Shown here piece by piece: positions 1 to 8,802 of a DNA stretch of 64,000 nt (the stretch's first letter is position 1; each line of letters starts with the position of its first letter). The position numbers were made by a program, and so were the translations under genes. Under the pieces are notes generated by a model. The model searched no databases. It saw nothing but the letters and a program-made list of their open reading frames with translations, and was not told the DNA's origin. Source of the DNA: Ruminococcaceae bacterium UBA3323 (lineage in GTDB: Bacteria > Bacillota > Clostridia > Oscillospirales > Acutalibacteraceae); the NCBI GenBank assembly GCA_002361935.1, contig DESD01000055.1, forward strand, positions 1 through 64,000, given 5' to 3'.

Positions 1-25
1 GGTTGCCTTTGCTACATACAAAGCG

Positions 26-56
26 AAGGACTTCCTTTTGAAAGGAAGTCCTTTTT
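26..56 (+). terminator. Intrinsic terminator of a gene left of the window
   Basis: AAGGACTTCC pairs with GGAAGTCCTT, extended by TTT/AAA around a two-base loop, and T residues follow on the plus strand. It probably ends a plus-strand gene outside the window, converging on pckG. Confidence 0.7.
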
Positions 57-134
57 ATACCAACTGACATTTCGCCAACACCCATAAAGCCAGTCACGAA
101 ATCCAGTCACGCATTAAACACGTGACTTTTCCAT

Positions 135-170
135 ACAAAAAAGTCCAAGGGGATTCCCCCCCTTGGACTT
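135..170 (-). terminator. Terminator of pckG
   Basis: Read on the minus strand, AAGTCCAAGGGG pairs with CCCCTTGGACTT and a run of six T follows. It lies just past the pckG stop codon. The stretch between this and the first terminator contains a short direct repeat (CCAGTCACG twice) and nothing else recognisable. Confidence 0.85.
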
Positions 171-188
171 AACTTTTAATTCTTTTAA

Positions 189-1964
189 TTAAAGATTAGA
201 TTTAACGGTTTCAAGCTCTGTTCTGAGTTCTTCAGGGAGCGTATCGCCAAACTTAGCATAAAGTTCTTCAACACCCTTGAATTCTTCTTCCCAAGCAGCC
301 TTATCAACATCAAGAATCTTTTCAAGATCCTCTTTTGTCATATCAAGGCCTTCAAGGTTGATATCCTCAGCATAAGGAAGATAACCGATAGCGGTTTCCT
401 TAGCATCTACCTTACCGTCGCAGCGATCAATAATCCAGTCAAGAACACGCATATTATCGCCGAATCCCGGCCAGAGGAAGTTGCCCTCATCATCCTTACG
501 GAACCAGTTAACATTAAAGATTTTGGGAGCCTTTTCAGGATCAAGAGTTTCGCCGATCTCAATCCAATGTTTCCAGTAATCACCCATATTGTAGCCGCAG
601 AACGGAAGCATAGCCATAGGATCACGGCGAACAACACCAACTGCACCTGTTGCGGCAGCAGTTGTTTCCGAACCCATGATTGAACCTACAAACACACCGT
701 TGTTCCAGCTCTTTGACTGATAAACAAGAGGAGTGAGCTTAGCACGGCGACCGCCGAATACGATAGCGGAAATCGGAACACCCTGCGGATTTTCAAATTC
801 AGATGAAATACACGGGCAGTTTGTTGCAGGCGCAGTAAATCTTGAGTTTGGATGTGCACCCTTTTCTGTTGATTCTGCACCGTTCCAAGGATTGCCCTTC
901 CAATCAATAGCATTTGTAGGAGGATTCTTATCAAGACCTTCCCACCAAACTGTGTTGTTATCAAGATTATGGCAAACATTTGTAAAGATAGTGCCGCTCA
1001 TGGTTGACTTAAGAGCGTTTGGATTAGACTTCATATTTGTTCCGGGAGCAACGCCGAAGAAACCGTTTTCAGGGTTAATAGCATAAAGGCGGCCGTCCGG
1101 ACCCTTTCTGATCCAGGAAATATCATCACCAACGCACCATACCTTGTAGCCTTTCTTCTGATATCCCTCCGGAGGAATCAGCATAGCAAGGTTTGTCTTG
1201 CCGCATGCACTTGGGAATGCAGCACAGATATACTTAACTTCTCCGTTTGGCTTTTCAAGGCCAAGGATAAGCATATGCTCAGCCTGCCACATTTCGTTTT
1301 TGCCAAGGTAAGAAGCTATACGAAGTGCAAAGCATTTTTTACCAAGAAGAACGTTTCCGCCGTAAGCAGAGTTAACGGAAATGATTGTATTATCCTCAGG
1401 GAACTGACAGATCCATCTGTTTTCAGGATCAACATTACATTTGCAGTGCATACCGCGAACCCAATCGTTGGAATCGCCGAGCGCATTAAGAACGGCTGTG
1501 CCGACTCTGGTCATAATGTTCATGTTAAGAACAACATAGATAGAATCTGTAATTTCGATACCGATTTTTGAGAACGGAGAACCAACAGGACCCATTGAAT
1601 AAGGAATGATATACATGGTTCTGCCTTCATAGGAGCCGGCAGCAATATTATAAAGCATTTCATATGCTTTTTCCGGATCCATCCAGTGGTTTGTAGGGCC
1701 GGCATCTTTTTCTGTTTTTGAACAGATAAGAGTTCTATCCTCAACACGGGCAACATCGTTTTCAGCTGTTCTGTGAAGATAGCAATCCGGAAGAAGCTCT
1801 TCATTAAGCTTAACCATTTCGCCTGTTTCAACAGCCTCTGCCTTAAGTGCATCAATCTGCTCTTTTGAGCCGTCAATCCACATGATTTTTGATGGCTTTA
1901 AAAGTTCAACCTTTTCATCAAGCCATGCAAGAAGTGACTTATTTTTTGTAAGATTTGTTTCCAT
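189..1964 (-). CDS. pckG: Phosphoenolpyruvate carboxykinase (GTP)
   Basis: Cytosolic enzyme interconverting oxaloacetate plus GTP with phosphoenolpyruvate plus CO2. In fermenting Clostridia it often runs in the carboxylating direction toward succinate or propionate (family knowledge). The 591 aa length is typical of the GTP-type enzyme. The P-loop FPSACGKTNLAML is near residue 255, and the C-terminal NWFRKDDEGNFLWPGFGDN block is characteristic of this class and absent from the ATP type. The ATG start has AAGGAG at good spacing. It is monocistronic, with a strong promoter about 75 bases upstream and its own terminator. The identification is secure. Confidence 0.97.
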   Translation of the reverse strand: METNLTKNKSLLAWLDEKVELLKPSKIMWIDGSKEQIDALKAEAVETGEMVKLNEELLPDCYLHRTAENDVARVEDRTLICSKTEKDAGPTNHWMDPEKAYEMLYNIAAGSYEGRTMYIIPYSMGPVGSPFSKIGIEITDSIYVVLNMNIMTRVGTAVLNALGDSNDWVRGMHCKCNVDPENRWICQFPEDNTIISVNSAYGGNVLLGKKCFALRIASYLGKNEMWQAEHMLILGLEKPNGEVKYICAAFPSACGKTNLAMLIPPEGYQKKGYKVWCVGDDISWIRKGPDGRLYAINPENGFFGVAPGTNMKSNPNALKSTMSGTIFTNVCHNLDNNTVWWEGLDKNPPTNAIDWKGNPWNGAESTEKGAHPNSRFTAPATNCPCISSEFENPQGVPISAIVFGGRRAKLTPLVYQSKSWNNGVFVGSIMGSETTAAATGAVGVVRRDPMAMLPFCGYNMGDYWKHWIEIGETLDPEKAPKIFNVNWFRKDDEGNFLWPGFGDNMRVLDWIIDRCDGKVDAKETAIGYLPYAEDINLEGLDMTKEDLEKILDVDKAAWEEEFKGVEELYAKFGDTLPEELRTELETVKSNL

Positions 1965-2037
1965 ATTTCTTCTCCTTTATACAGAATACAATTTGTGATA
2001 AAAATTATTAAAATTGCCGCAATTTTCATCAGCCTAT

Positions 2038-2066
2038 ATTATAAGCAATTTATAAAATAATTTCAA
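2038..2066 (-). promoter_or_regulatory. SigA-type promoter of pckG
   Basis: Minus strand: TTGAAA (2066-2061), a 17-base spacer, then a consensus TATAAT (2043-2038). The leader of about 65 bases contains a small AAAATTGC/GCAATTTT palindrome of unknown significance. Confidence 0.75.
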
Positions 2067-2087
2067 TAGGCATAATATATAAATTGA

Positions 2088-3101
2088 CTAAAAATTAACA
2101 ATATCTATTGGCATTGTTGCATAAGCATTCAGATCAGCTCCTGCCCTTACGCCTGCCATATATTCATAATATCCCTGCGAAGCAACCATTGCCGCATTAT
2201 CGCCGCAGTATTTCAGATCGGGAAGATACAGCCTCCAGCCATGCTTCCTGCAAAGACTTTCACATTTGCTTCTTAAAAGGGAATTCGCAGATACGCCGCC
2301 GGCAACCACTATCTTATTATACCCGAATTTTTCGGCAGCCTTTTCAAAATTTGAAATTAAACAATCAACAACATTTTTCTGAAAAGAAGCAGCTAAATCC
2401 GGAATATTTATTTTCTCCCCCCTCTGTTCGGCATTATGAACAATATTGATAACAGAAGTTTTCAGACCGCTGAAGGAAAAATCAAGCGGTGCACCGTCAA
2501 CTCTCGGATGGGGAAATACAAAAGCATCGGGATTTCCCGATTTGCTGATTTTATCAATGCTGACGCCCCCGGGATAGGGCAGCCCCATGGTTCTGCCTGC
2601 CTTATCAAGTGCCTCGCCTGCTGCATCATCACGCGTTTTTCCGATGATTTCATAATCCGTATAACTCTTTACCGCAACAATATGAGAATGGCCGCCGCTT
2701 ACAATCAAGCACAAAAACGGCGGTTCCAGATCAGTGGCTAAATAATTGGAGGCAATGTGTGAACGCAGGTGGTGAACAGGAACAAGCGGCTTGTTTGCCG
2801 AAACCGCAAGACCCTTTGCAAAATTTACACCAACAAGCAGCGCACCAATCAGCCCCGGTGCAAAGGTTACGGCAATGGCATCTATATCATCAATCGCACA
2901 GTCCGCCTGCTTCAGTGCTTCCTTAACAACACCGCTGATAGATTCCGCATGACGGCGTGAAGCAATTTCAGGCACAACACCGCCGTACAGCTTGTGCTCC
3001 TCAAGAGAGGTTGCAATGATATTGGATTTAACTATTCTTCCGTCCTCAACAACTGCAGCCGCAGTTTCATCACACGAGGACTCAATTCCTAAAATTTTCA
3101 T
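2088..3101 (-). CDS. tsaD: tRNA N6-threonylcarbamoyladenosine synthesis protein TsaD
   Basis: Transfers the threonylcarbamoyl group from threonylcarbamoyl-AMP to A37 of ANN-decoding tRNAs, acting with TsaB and TsaE. The ASKHA-fold start (MKILGIESSCDETAAAVV), the metal-binding HHLRSH (His111 and His115), SGGHSH and the C-terminal GDNAAMVA are all present. The 337 aa length is normal. It is the last gene of a minus-strand group with rimI and an unrecognised membrane protein; 28 bases separate it from the membrane-protein stop. No tsaB or tsaE is seen in the window. Confidence 0.97.
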   Translation of the reverse strand: MKILGIESSCDETAAAVVEDGRIVKSNIIATSLEEHKLYGGVVPEIASRRHAESISGVVKEALKQADCAIDDIDAIAVTFAPGLIGALLVGVNFAKGLAVSANKPLVPVHHLRSHIASNYLATDLEPPFLCLIVSGGHSHIVAVKSYTDYEIIGKTRDDAAGEALDKAGRTMGLPYPGGVSIDKISKSGNPDAFVFPHPRVDGAPLDFSFSGLKTSVINIVHNAEQRGEKINIPDLAASFQKNVVDCLISNFEKAAEKFGYNKIVVAGGVSANSLLRSKCESLCRKHGWRLYLPDLKYCGDNAAMVASQGYYEYMAGVRAGADLNAYATMPIDIVNF

Positions 3102-3129
3102 TTTTCCATACCCTTATCAACACATAAAT

Positions 3130-4530
3130 TTATTCCGATAAATCCATTATTGTTTCTATTTCAACAATTTCTTTATTATACTGCTTTGCTATTTCTTTAA
3201 GTTTTGTTTCGGTTTTTCCGCCTTTTACAAGTTCACCGTAATCATAATAATTACCGTTACCGTCTGAAATTGCATAAGCATTTTCGTTTTCTGTAAATTC
3301 ATCATCTGCATCGAAATAACCTTTTACTTTATATATTTCCAAATCCGTATAGGAAACATCAACCGTGCCGAATTCGACTCCGCCGGTATATTTAACATAG
3401 GCATCATAATATCCGATATCGTCCAGAGAAGCGGAAAAGCAAAGCAATGCAAGCACCGGAACAAGAATTGCGCCGATAATCCTTAACGGTTTTGCAAATA
3501 TTCCTAAATCCTGCCTGCTTTCCTTATTATATTTATTTTCCGTAAGATTTTTCATATTGTCCGGCATATTTTTTACAACAAGCTTCCTGCCGAACAAAAG
3601 AAGAATTTCAATCATAAGGATAATGGCAGTAACAAGGCACAAGCCTATTCTGCCGACAGGTATGGTTGTTTTTATTCCTAAAATATCCCATGTTGTGGGA
3701 TATATAACTGCACCTTTAAAAATTATCGCATGCAATGAAAAAGACAATATCAGCACACAAACAAACGAGCATATAAAAACAATAAAATTAACAAAAATTG
3801 TTTTTCGGCGGTACAGTTTTTCAAATTCTTCCTTATCGGAAACGTTTTTTCTGACCACCTTATTGCCTGCTTCAATATATTTTAAAAGGCGTTTTTCATA
3901 AATGGTATCCAGCTTGCCCTTTTCATTTTTCTTTTTAAGCTTTCGGATTGCTTTTTCGGTTATATTCCCGTCTGCAAAGGACATAGACGGATGATTTATC
4001 GGAGCAAAGAATACATCATCAATATCCTTTTCTTCTTCACGCCAATCGTAATCTCCCCAGGAGCTATCCATATCCGTTTCATAATTCTTTATAAGATTCG
4101 GAAGATAATCGGAAGAAGCTGCCTTTTCAAGATAATACTTATAATTTTCCGTTGCTTCAAATATGTTTTTAACGGCATTTTCTGTTTCTTCCTCAGTTTC
4201 AACACCACTGTAATAATACAGATTAAAATCTTCAATATCAAAAAGATTAAAAATATCATAAAGCATAAAACTATATTCCGAATCTTCAAAAGAAAATTCA
4301 GTGTCCACAAAATTCGCTTCAAATGAAAACATGGAATAATAGATTATTCTCTGCTGAAACAGGCCGCAATCAAGCGTTGCCACTACACGAAAATTTTCTT
4401 TAGCAGATTGTTCGTATATCCTTACGGAATTAATATAATTTGTTTTTGCAGCATATGCTTCTACATATTTTTTAAAGCAATCTATTATCCGTATTTTTTC
4501 AACAGTCTTTTTTCTTTCCTTTTTCGCCAT
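3130..4530 (-). CDS. Unrecognised membrane protein between rimI and tsaD
   Basis: I do not recognise this 466 aa protein. The N-terminal half (about residues 1-240) is acidic and aromatic-rich and probably cytoplasmic. Three hydrophobic segments follow: one ending in SLHAIIF (near 245-268), one with LCLVTAIILMIEILLLFG (near 295-315) and one with IIGAILVPVLALLCFSA (near 350-370). The last 90 residues are polar. The ATG at 4530 (MAKKERKK) is chosen over an upstream TTG because AAGGA lies about 9 bases before it. It overlaps the rimI 3' end by about 30 bases, implying translational coupling. Any link to t6A modification is only positional. Confidence 0.75.
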   Translation of the reverse strand: MAKKERKKTVEKIRIIDCFKKYVEAYAAKTNYINSVRIYEQSAKENFRVVATLDCGLFQQRIIYYSMFSFEANFVDTEFSFEDSEYSFMLYDIFNLFDIEDFNLYYYSGVETEEETENAVKNIFEATENYKYYLEKAASSDYLPNLIKNYETDMDSSWGDYDWREEEKDIDDVFFAPINHPSMSFADGNITEKAIRKLKKKNEKGKLDTIYEKRLLKYIEAGNKVVRKNVSDKEEFEKLYRRKTIFVNFIVFICSFVCVLILSFSLHAIIFKGAVIYPTTWDILGIKTTIPVGRIGLCLVTAIILMIEILLLFGRKLVVKNMPDNMKNLTENKYNKESRQDLGIFAKPLRIIGAILVPVLALLCFSASLDDIGYYDAYVKYTGGVEFGTVDVSYTDLEIYKVKGYFDADDEFTENENAYAISDGNGNYYDYGELVKGGKTETKLKEIAKQYNKEIVEIETIMDLSE

Positions 4531-4969
4531 TTCCAAATTCCTTTTTCATCAAAATTGCATTTTCTGTTGGATTGCTGTAATAATTCTTACGAACCCCCGT
4601 ATCAGCAAAACCAAGCGTTTGATAGAGTCTGATTGCGGGCGCATTGCTTTCACGAACATCCAGAAAAACCGCATCCGTTTCATTTACCTCAAAACTTTTT
4701 AAAAGCAGCTTTTCGGCAATGCCCTGCCGCCTATATTCCGGCAGAACGGCAACACGGATGATATCCGCCTCACCGCAGACAATATAAAGCATTGCATAGC
4801 CAACTGCCCTATTGCCCTGAACGGCAACATAAAGGTGAGAGCATTCGTTTTTCAGTTCCTCTTCAATAACCGTTTCATCCCACGGATTTGAAAAGCACGC
4901 CCTTTCAATTTCCGCAACATCGGAAACATATTCAGTTGAAAATTCTTTAATTTCCATAATCATTACCAT
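4499..4969 (-). CDS. rimI: Ribosomal-protein-alanine N-acetyltransferase RimI (GNAT)
   Basis: GNAT acetyltransferase. RimI homologues acetylate the N-terminal alanine of ribosomal protein S18. The acetyl-CoA-binding core is visible as RVAVLPEYRRQGIAEKLL near residues 72-90, followed by the C-terminal FLDVRESNAPAIRLYQTLGF block typical of RimI. At 156 aa it is normal length. Adjacency to tsaD is the conserved Firmicutes arrangement, here interrupted by one membrane-protein gene. The start has no strong ribosome binding site; a second ATG nine bases downstream is possible. Confidence 0.9.
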   Translation of the reverse strand: MVMIMEIKEFSTEYVSDVAEIERACFSNPWDETVIEEELKNECSHLYVAVQGNRAVGYAMLYIVCGEADIIRVAVLPEYRRQGIAEKLLLKSFEVNETDAVFLDVRESNAPAIRLYQTLGFADTGVRKNYYSNPTENAILMKKEFGNGEKGKKKDC

Positions 4970-4981
4970 TCAATAAAGTCG

Positions 4982-5089
4982 GTGCATTTTTTCCTGCAAG
5001 GCTTGGGCAAAATTCCATCAAAGGGTGCATATACCGAGTATGCACCCGAGCGGAGTTTTGCCCGTAACACAGCAAAGCGGAAAAAGCAC
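4982..5089. repeat. 108-bp imperfect palindrome, MITE-like or structured
   Basis: Three nested inverted arms can be seen between polA and rimI: GTGCATTTTTTCC with GCGGAAAAAGCAC (outer), GGGCAAAATTCC with GGAGTTTTGCCC (middle), and GGGTGCATA with TATGCACCC (inner). It fills almost all of the gap and has no coding potential. It may be a miniature transposable element or a transcribed hairpin that ends polA mRNA. A weaker related stretch occurs near 26105-26157. Confidence 0.6.
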
Positions 5090-5093
5090 GATT

Positions 5094-7688
5094 TTAATGT
5101 GCCTCATACCACGTGCGTCCGATCTTTCCGTCTGCAAGCAGGCGTACCTTCATACTGCACGCATTTTCCATTTCCTCGGTTACAATTTCAAGAGCCCTTT
5201 CGGCTTCATTTTCGGGTGCTTCTACAATCAGTTCATCATGCACCTGAAGAATAAGGCGGGAATGCATTTTTTCCCTTTCAAGCCTTTCGGCAACCTTAAC
5301 CATTGCAATTTTAATAATATCGGCTGCCGTTCCCTGAATGGGCATATTCCTTGCAACACGCTCTCCGAAGGCTTGAAGCATACGGTTGCTTGAAGCAAGC
5401 TCGGGAAGATAGCGGCGGCGCCTGAACAGCGTTTCGGCATAGCCGTTATCCTTTGCCGTTTCAATCATTCTGTTCATATACGAAGCAACACCGTCAAAAT
5501 GCTTTAAATAACCATCTATATATTCCTTTGCTTCCCTGTTTGATACGCCGATATCCTTTGCAAGACTGAATGCACCGATACCGTAAACAATACCGAAGTT
5601 AACAGCCTTCGCCCTTGAACGCATTGTCGGCGTAACCATTTCAAGCGGAAGCCCGAACACCTGCGATGCTGTAGTTCTGTGAATATCCTCGCCGCTGTTG
5701 AATGCTTCTATCATATTCTTATCATCGGATAAATCAGCAAGCACACGAAGTTCAATCTGGCTGTAGTCCGCATCAATAAGCACCGAACCGTCCTTTGCGC
5801 GGAAAAACTTTCTCATTTCCCTGCCAAGCTCTGTTCGGATAGGAATATTCTGAAGATTCGGCTCAAGCGATGAAATTCTGCCTGTTCTTGTTTCAACCTG
5901 ATTGAACGAGGTGTGAATTCTGCCGTCCTCTGCGATAACCTTTATAAGGCCGTCACAATAGGTTGATTTAAGCTTTGAAAGGCTTCTGTATTCCAGAATA
6001 AGGGAAACAACGGGATAATCCGGTGCAAGCTCCTCAAGAATTTCAGCCTTGGTTGAATATCCGCTTTTTGTTTTTTTCTTGCACGGAATTCCCATTTCCT
6101 CAAAAAGAATTACACCAAGCTGTTTCGGCGAATTAATATTGAATTCGTGACCCACGGTATCATAAATTTCGGCAGTAAGCTCCTTAATTCTTTCAGAAAG
6201 CTTTTTTCCGAATGCCTCTATACCCTCCTTGTCAACCTCAAAGCCCGCAATTTCCATTTTGCCGAGAACCTTTGCAAGCGGAAGCTCAATATCGGTTAAA
6301 AGCTTTGTCTGCTCTGCTTCCTCCAGCAAAAGATTTGTTTTGTCAAACAGTGGCTTTATTACCGCTGCACAAGCAACACCATTATCTGCGTGCCCAAGGC
6401 TATCCGAATATTCGGGAACTGTAATTCCGTATTCCAAACATAAATGGTCTATATCATAATTTGTATCAGACGGACGCAAAAGATAGGCCGAAAGCATTAA
6501 ATCGCCGCAGACCTGATTGCAATTTATACCCATTTTTGCAGCAAGCCGATGCAGTTCCTTTGTATTATAGCTGAATTTTTTAACATCACTTTCAAAAAAC
6601 GCCTTGATAAAATCACTGAATTCTTCGCAATAAGACGGCATAACAACGATTTCATCACCAAAAGCAAAATAGATATCACAAATGCTTCCTTCTATACAAA
6701 ATGTATAAAAATAGGCATTACCTTTTCCGATTTTTTCAAGCAGCTCCGTAGCGGAGGTGCAGATTGACATGGTAAGCTCTCTTGGCTTTTCTTCAGTAAT
6801 CTCAACCTTTGCATCATTTCTGTTTAACCCGAATTTATCAACCATACTGAAAAGTTCAAGCCTTGCAAATTCTGCTGCGGCAAGCGCCTTATCTCCGCCG
6901 TCTGCAACATATGCCGAAGCATTTTTATCAATCGGTGCATCGGTGCGGATTGTTCCGAGATCAAGAGAAAGATATGCTTTTTCCTTATCATTGCGAAGCT
7001 TTTCACGAACACCTTTTTTTATGTCTATTTCATCAAGCCTCTCATAAATATAATCAATATTTTTAAATCGCTGAATTAAATCAAGTGCCGTTTTTGCACC
7101 AACACCTGCCACACCGGGGATATTATCGCTTGAATCGCCCTGCAATGCCTTAACCTGAATGAGTTCTGACGGTGTAACTCCGTATTCCTCCATAATAGCG
7201 TTTTCATCGTAAACATCCGTAACCGTCTGCCCCATTTTTGTTCGGGCAAGCAAAACCTTAACACCGCCGTAAGCAAGCTGAAGCGAATCCCTATCCCCTG
7301 TTGCAATAAAGCATTCATCGCCGTTTTTTCGGCAGCTTTCGGCAAGCGTTCCGAGAATATCATCTGCCTCCCAGCCCTCGCATTCAATTGTTTTATAACC
7401 AAGATAATGAAGCAGATTTTTTAAAACCGGCATCTGCTGCCTTAATTCATCGGGCATACCGTGGCGCCCTGCTTTATATGCATCGTACATTTTATGGCGG
7501 AAAGTGGGCGCATGAACATCAAACGCAATTGCAACCGCATCCGGATTGCACAAATCCTGATTTTTAAGGAGGATATTAAGAAAGCCGTAAATCGCATTTG
7601 TATAATATCCGCTTTTCGTTGAAAGAAGCTTTATTCCGTAAAATGCACGGTTTACAATACTGTTTCCGTCAATCACCAATAATTTCAT
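5094..7688 (-). CDS. polA: DNA polymerase I
   Basis: Okazaki-fragment processing and repair polymerase, 864 aa. The N-terminal 5'-3' exonuclease (about 1-290, starting MKLLVIDGNSIVNRAFYG) and C-terminal polymerase are intact. Motif A is DADYSQIELRVLADL, motif B RSRAKAVNFGIVYGIG and motif C QVHDELIVEAPE. The middle 3'-5' exonuclease region keeps only DLMLSAYLL. The D-x-E of the first exonuclease motif is replaced by FYTFCIEG, so proofreading is probably absent, as in Bacillus-type enzymes. The start follows AACGAGG and is the conserved one. Confidence 0.97.
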   Translation of the reverse strand: MKLLVIDGNSIVNRAFYGIKLLSTKSGYYTNAIYGFLNILLKNQDLCNPDAVAIAFDVHAPTFRHKMYDAYKAGRHGMPDELRQQMPVLKNLLHYLGYKTIECEGWEADDILGTLAESCRKNGDECFIATGDRDSLQLAYGGVKVLLARTKMGQTVTDVYDENAIMEEYGVTPSELIQVKALQGDSSDNIPGVAGVGAKTALDLIQRFKNIDYIYERLDEIDIKKGVREKLRNDKEKAYLSLDLGTIRTDAPIDKNASAYVADGGDKALAAAEFARLELFSMVDKFGLNRNDAKVEITEEKPRELTMSICTSATELLEKIGKGNAYFYTFCIEGSICDIYFAFGDEIVVMPSYCEEFSDFIKAFFESDVKKFSYNTKELHRLAAKMGINCNQVCGDLMLSAYLLRPSDTNYDIDHLCLEYGITVPEYSDSLGHADNGVACAAVIKPLFDKTNLLLEEAEQTKLLTDIELPLAKVLGKMEIAGFEVDKEGIEAFGKKLSERIKELTAEIYDTVGHEFNINSPKQLGVILFEEMGIPCKKKTKSGYSTKAEILEELAPDYPVVSLILEYRSLSKLKSTYCDGLIKVIAEDGRIHTSFNQVETRTGRISSLEPNLQNIPIRTELGREMRKFFRAKDGSVLIDADYSQIELRVLADLSDDKNMIEAFNSGEDIHRTTASQVFGLPLEMVTPTMRSRAKAVNFGIVYGIGAFSLAKDIGVSNREAKEYIDGYLKHFDGVASYMNRMIETAKDNGYAETLFRRRRYLPELASSNRMLQAFGERVARNMPIQGTAADIIKIAMVKVAERLEREKMHSRLILQVHDELIVEAPENEAERALEIVTEEMENACSMKVRLLADGKIGRTWYEAH

Positions 7689-7755
7689 AAAAAAACCTCG
7701 TTAAATAATATCAGCTAAATTATAACATAAACACAGCAAAAACAAAAGTATATTA

Positions 7756-7787
7756 AATAAAAAAAGGAGGGTATAAAAACCCTCCCT
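7756..7787 (-). terminator. Terminator of the zinc-ribbon gene
   Basis: Minus strand: GGAGGGT pairs with ACCCTCC around a six-base loop, followed by a T-rich run. It separates the zinc-ribbon gene from polA, so polA must have its own promoter. Confidence 0.8.
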
Positions 7788-7883
7788 GCAATCACAGTGT
7801 CTATCCTTATACGAACAAATCCCCATTCCTGTAATTGATTCTTTTCAATTGGATAAAAATGAATTTTCCGCCACCGTAAATTA

Positions 7884-8726
7884 TCAGTTTGCTGACGTAA
7901 AACAGGTATCAATAAGTTTTGATACCGTTTCATCACTGTACTCAGACAGCGTGAAAATCACGAAAAAGTACTGCTTGCCCTCTTTAATAACGCACATTGT
8001 TTGTTCAAGAGAAACACCCCCGGATACACTTGAGCAATCAATGCAATTATATACATTTCCGCCAATTGTAAGCTGATAGGACTGACCTGCTTTGCCATTC
8101 ATGGAAAATTGATCTGCTGTCTGTTTCATAAAATCCTCTTCGCTCATAGCGGCGTCCACAAAATTACCGTCAACCGTCATAACTATAATATTTTCGCCTA
8201 TATCACTTAACAGCATACATTCATAAAATCCGCCGTCCGGGGCTGAAACCCTGCCGTTTTCATCAACAGAACTGCCTGTAAGCTCTGCAAGATCGGTGCC
8301 GTTAACAATTTTCCAACCGTCAGGGCAGCTGATTTTTACATCAACACTGCTGTTTGTATAGGTGTTTCCGTCAACAATACCGGGTTCAATACTTGAGCCG
8401 CCGGATAATGCACCCTTAACAACAAAGGCAAGAATTGCAACAGCAATAATTGCAATAACCGCAATTACAGCCTTAACACCTTTTTTCTTTTTAGGTGCAC
8501 CAACATTTTCAACAACGGCACTGCCGCCATTAAATGCTGCAGGCTGATCCCCTGTTCCCGGAGTAAAATATGTATTTGAATTTACCGGTTCAGCCGGTGC
8601 TGCGCCAAAGGCTTCATTTACAGGTGCTTCTGCTGTTATAACATCGTCCTGCTCTGTTCCGCAAACTGTGCAGAATTTGGCATCATTGCTAAGCTCTGCA
8701 TTACAATTTTTACAATTCTTCATCAT
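7884..8726 (-). CDS. Zinc-ribbon membrane protein with extracytoplasmic domain
   Basis: A 280 aa protein of unknown function. The first 25 residues hold a zinc ribbon (CKNCNAELSNDAKFCTVCG, four Cys). A low-complexity linker rich in Ala, Pro and Glu follows, then KKKK and one transmembrane segment near residues 85-108 (AVIAVIAIIAVAILAFVV). About 165 extracytoplasmic residues complete it. The layout resembles many zinc-ribbon single-pass proteins of Clostridia. The tail (SVDVKISCPDGWKIV onward) looks like a PsbP/DUF-type lipid-free sensor fold, but this is a guess. It is monocistronic with its own terminator. Confidence 0.8.
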   Translation of the reverse strand: MMKNCKNCNAELSNDAKFCTVCGTEQDDVITAEAPVNEAFGAAPAEPVNSNTYFTPGTGDQPAAFNGGSAVVENVGAPKKKKGVKAVIAVIAIIAVAILAFVVKGALSGGSSIEPGIVDGNTYTNSSVDVKISCPDGWKIVNGTDLAELTGSSVDENGRVSAPDGGFYECMLLSDIGENIIVMTVDGNFVDAAMSEEDFMKQTADQFSMNGKAGQSYQLTIGGNVYNCIDCSSVSGGVSLEQTMCVIKEGKQYFFVIFTLSEYSDETVSKLIDTCFTSAN

Positions 8727-8802
8727 TTTCTCCTTTACATCAGCTATATAAGTGGTTCAAAAATTTCCGAAAAAACGGATATTATCTGTTCCTTTAAATA
8801 AA

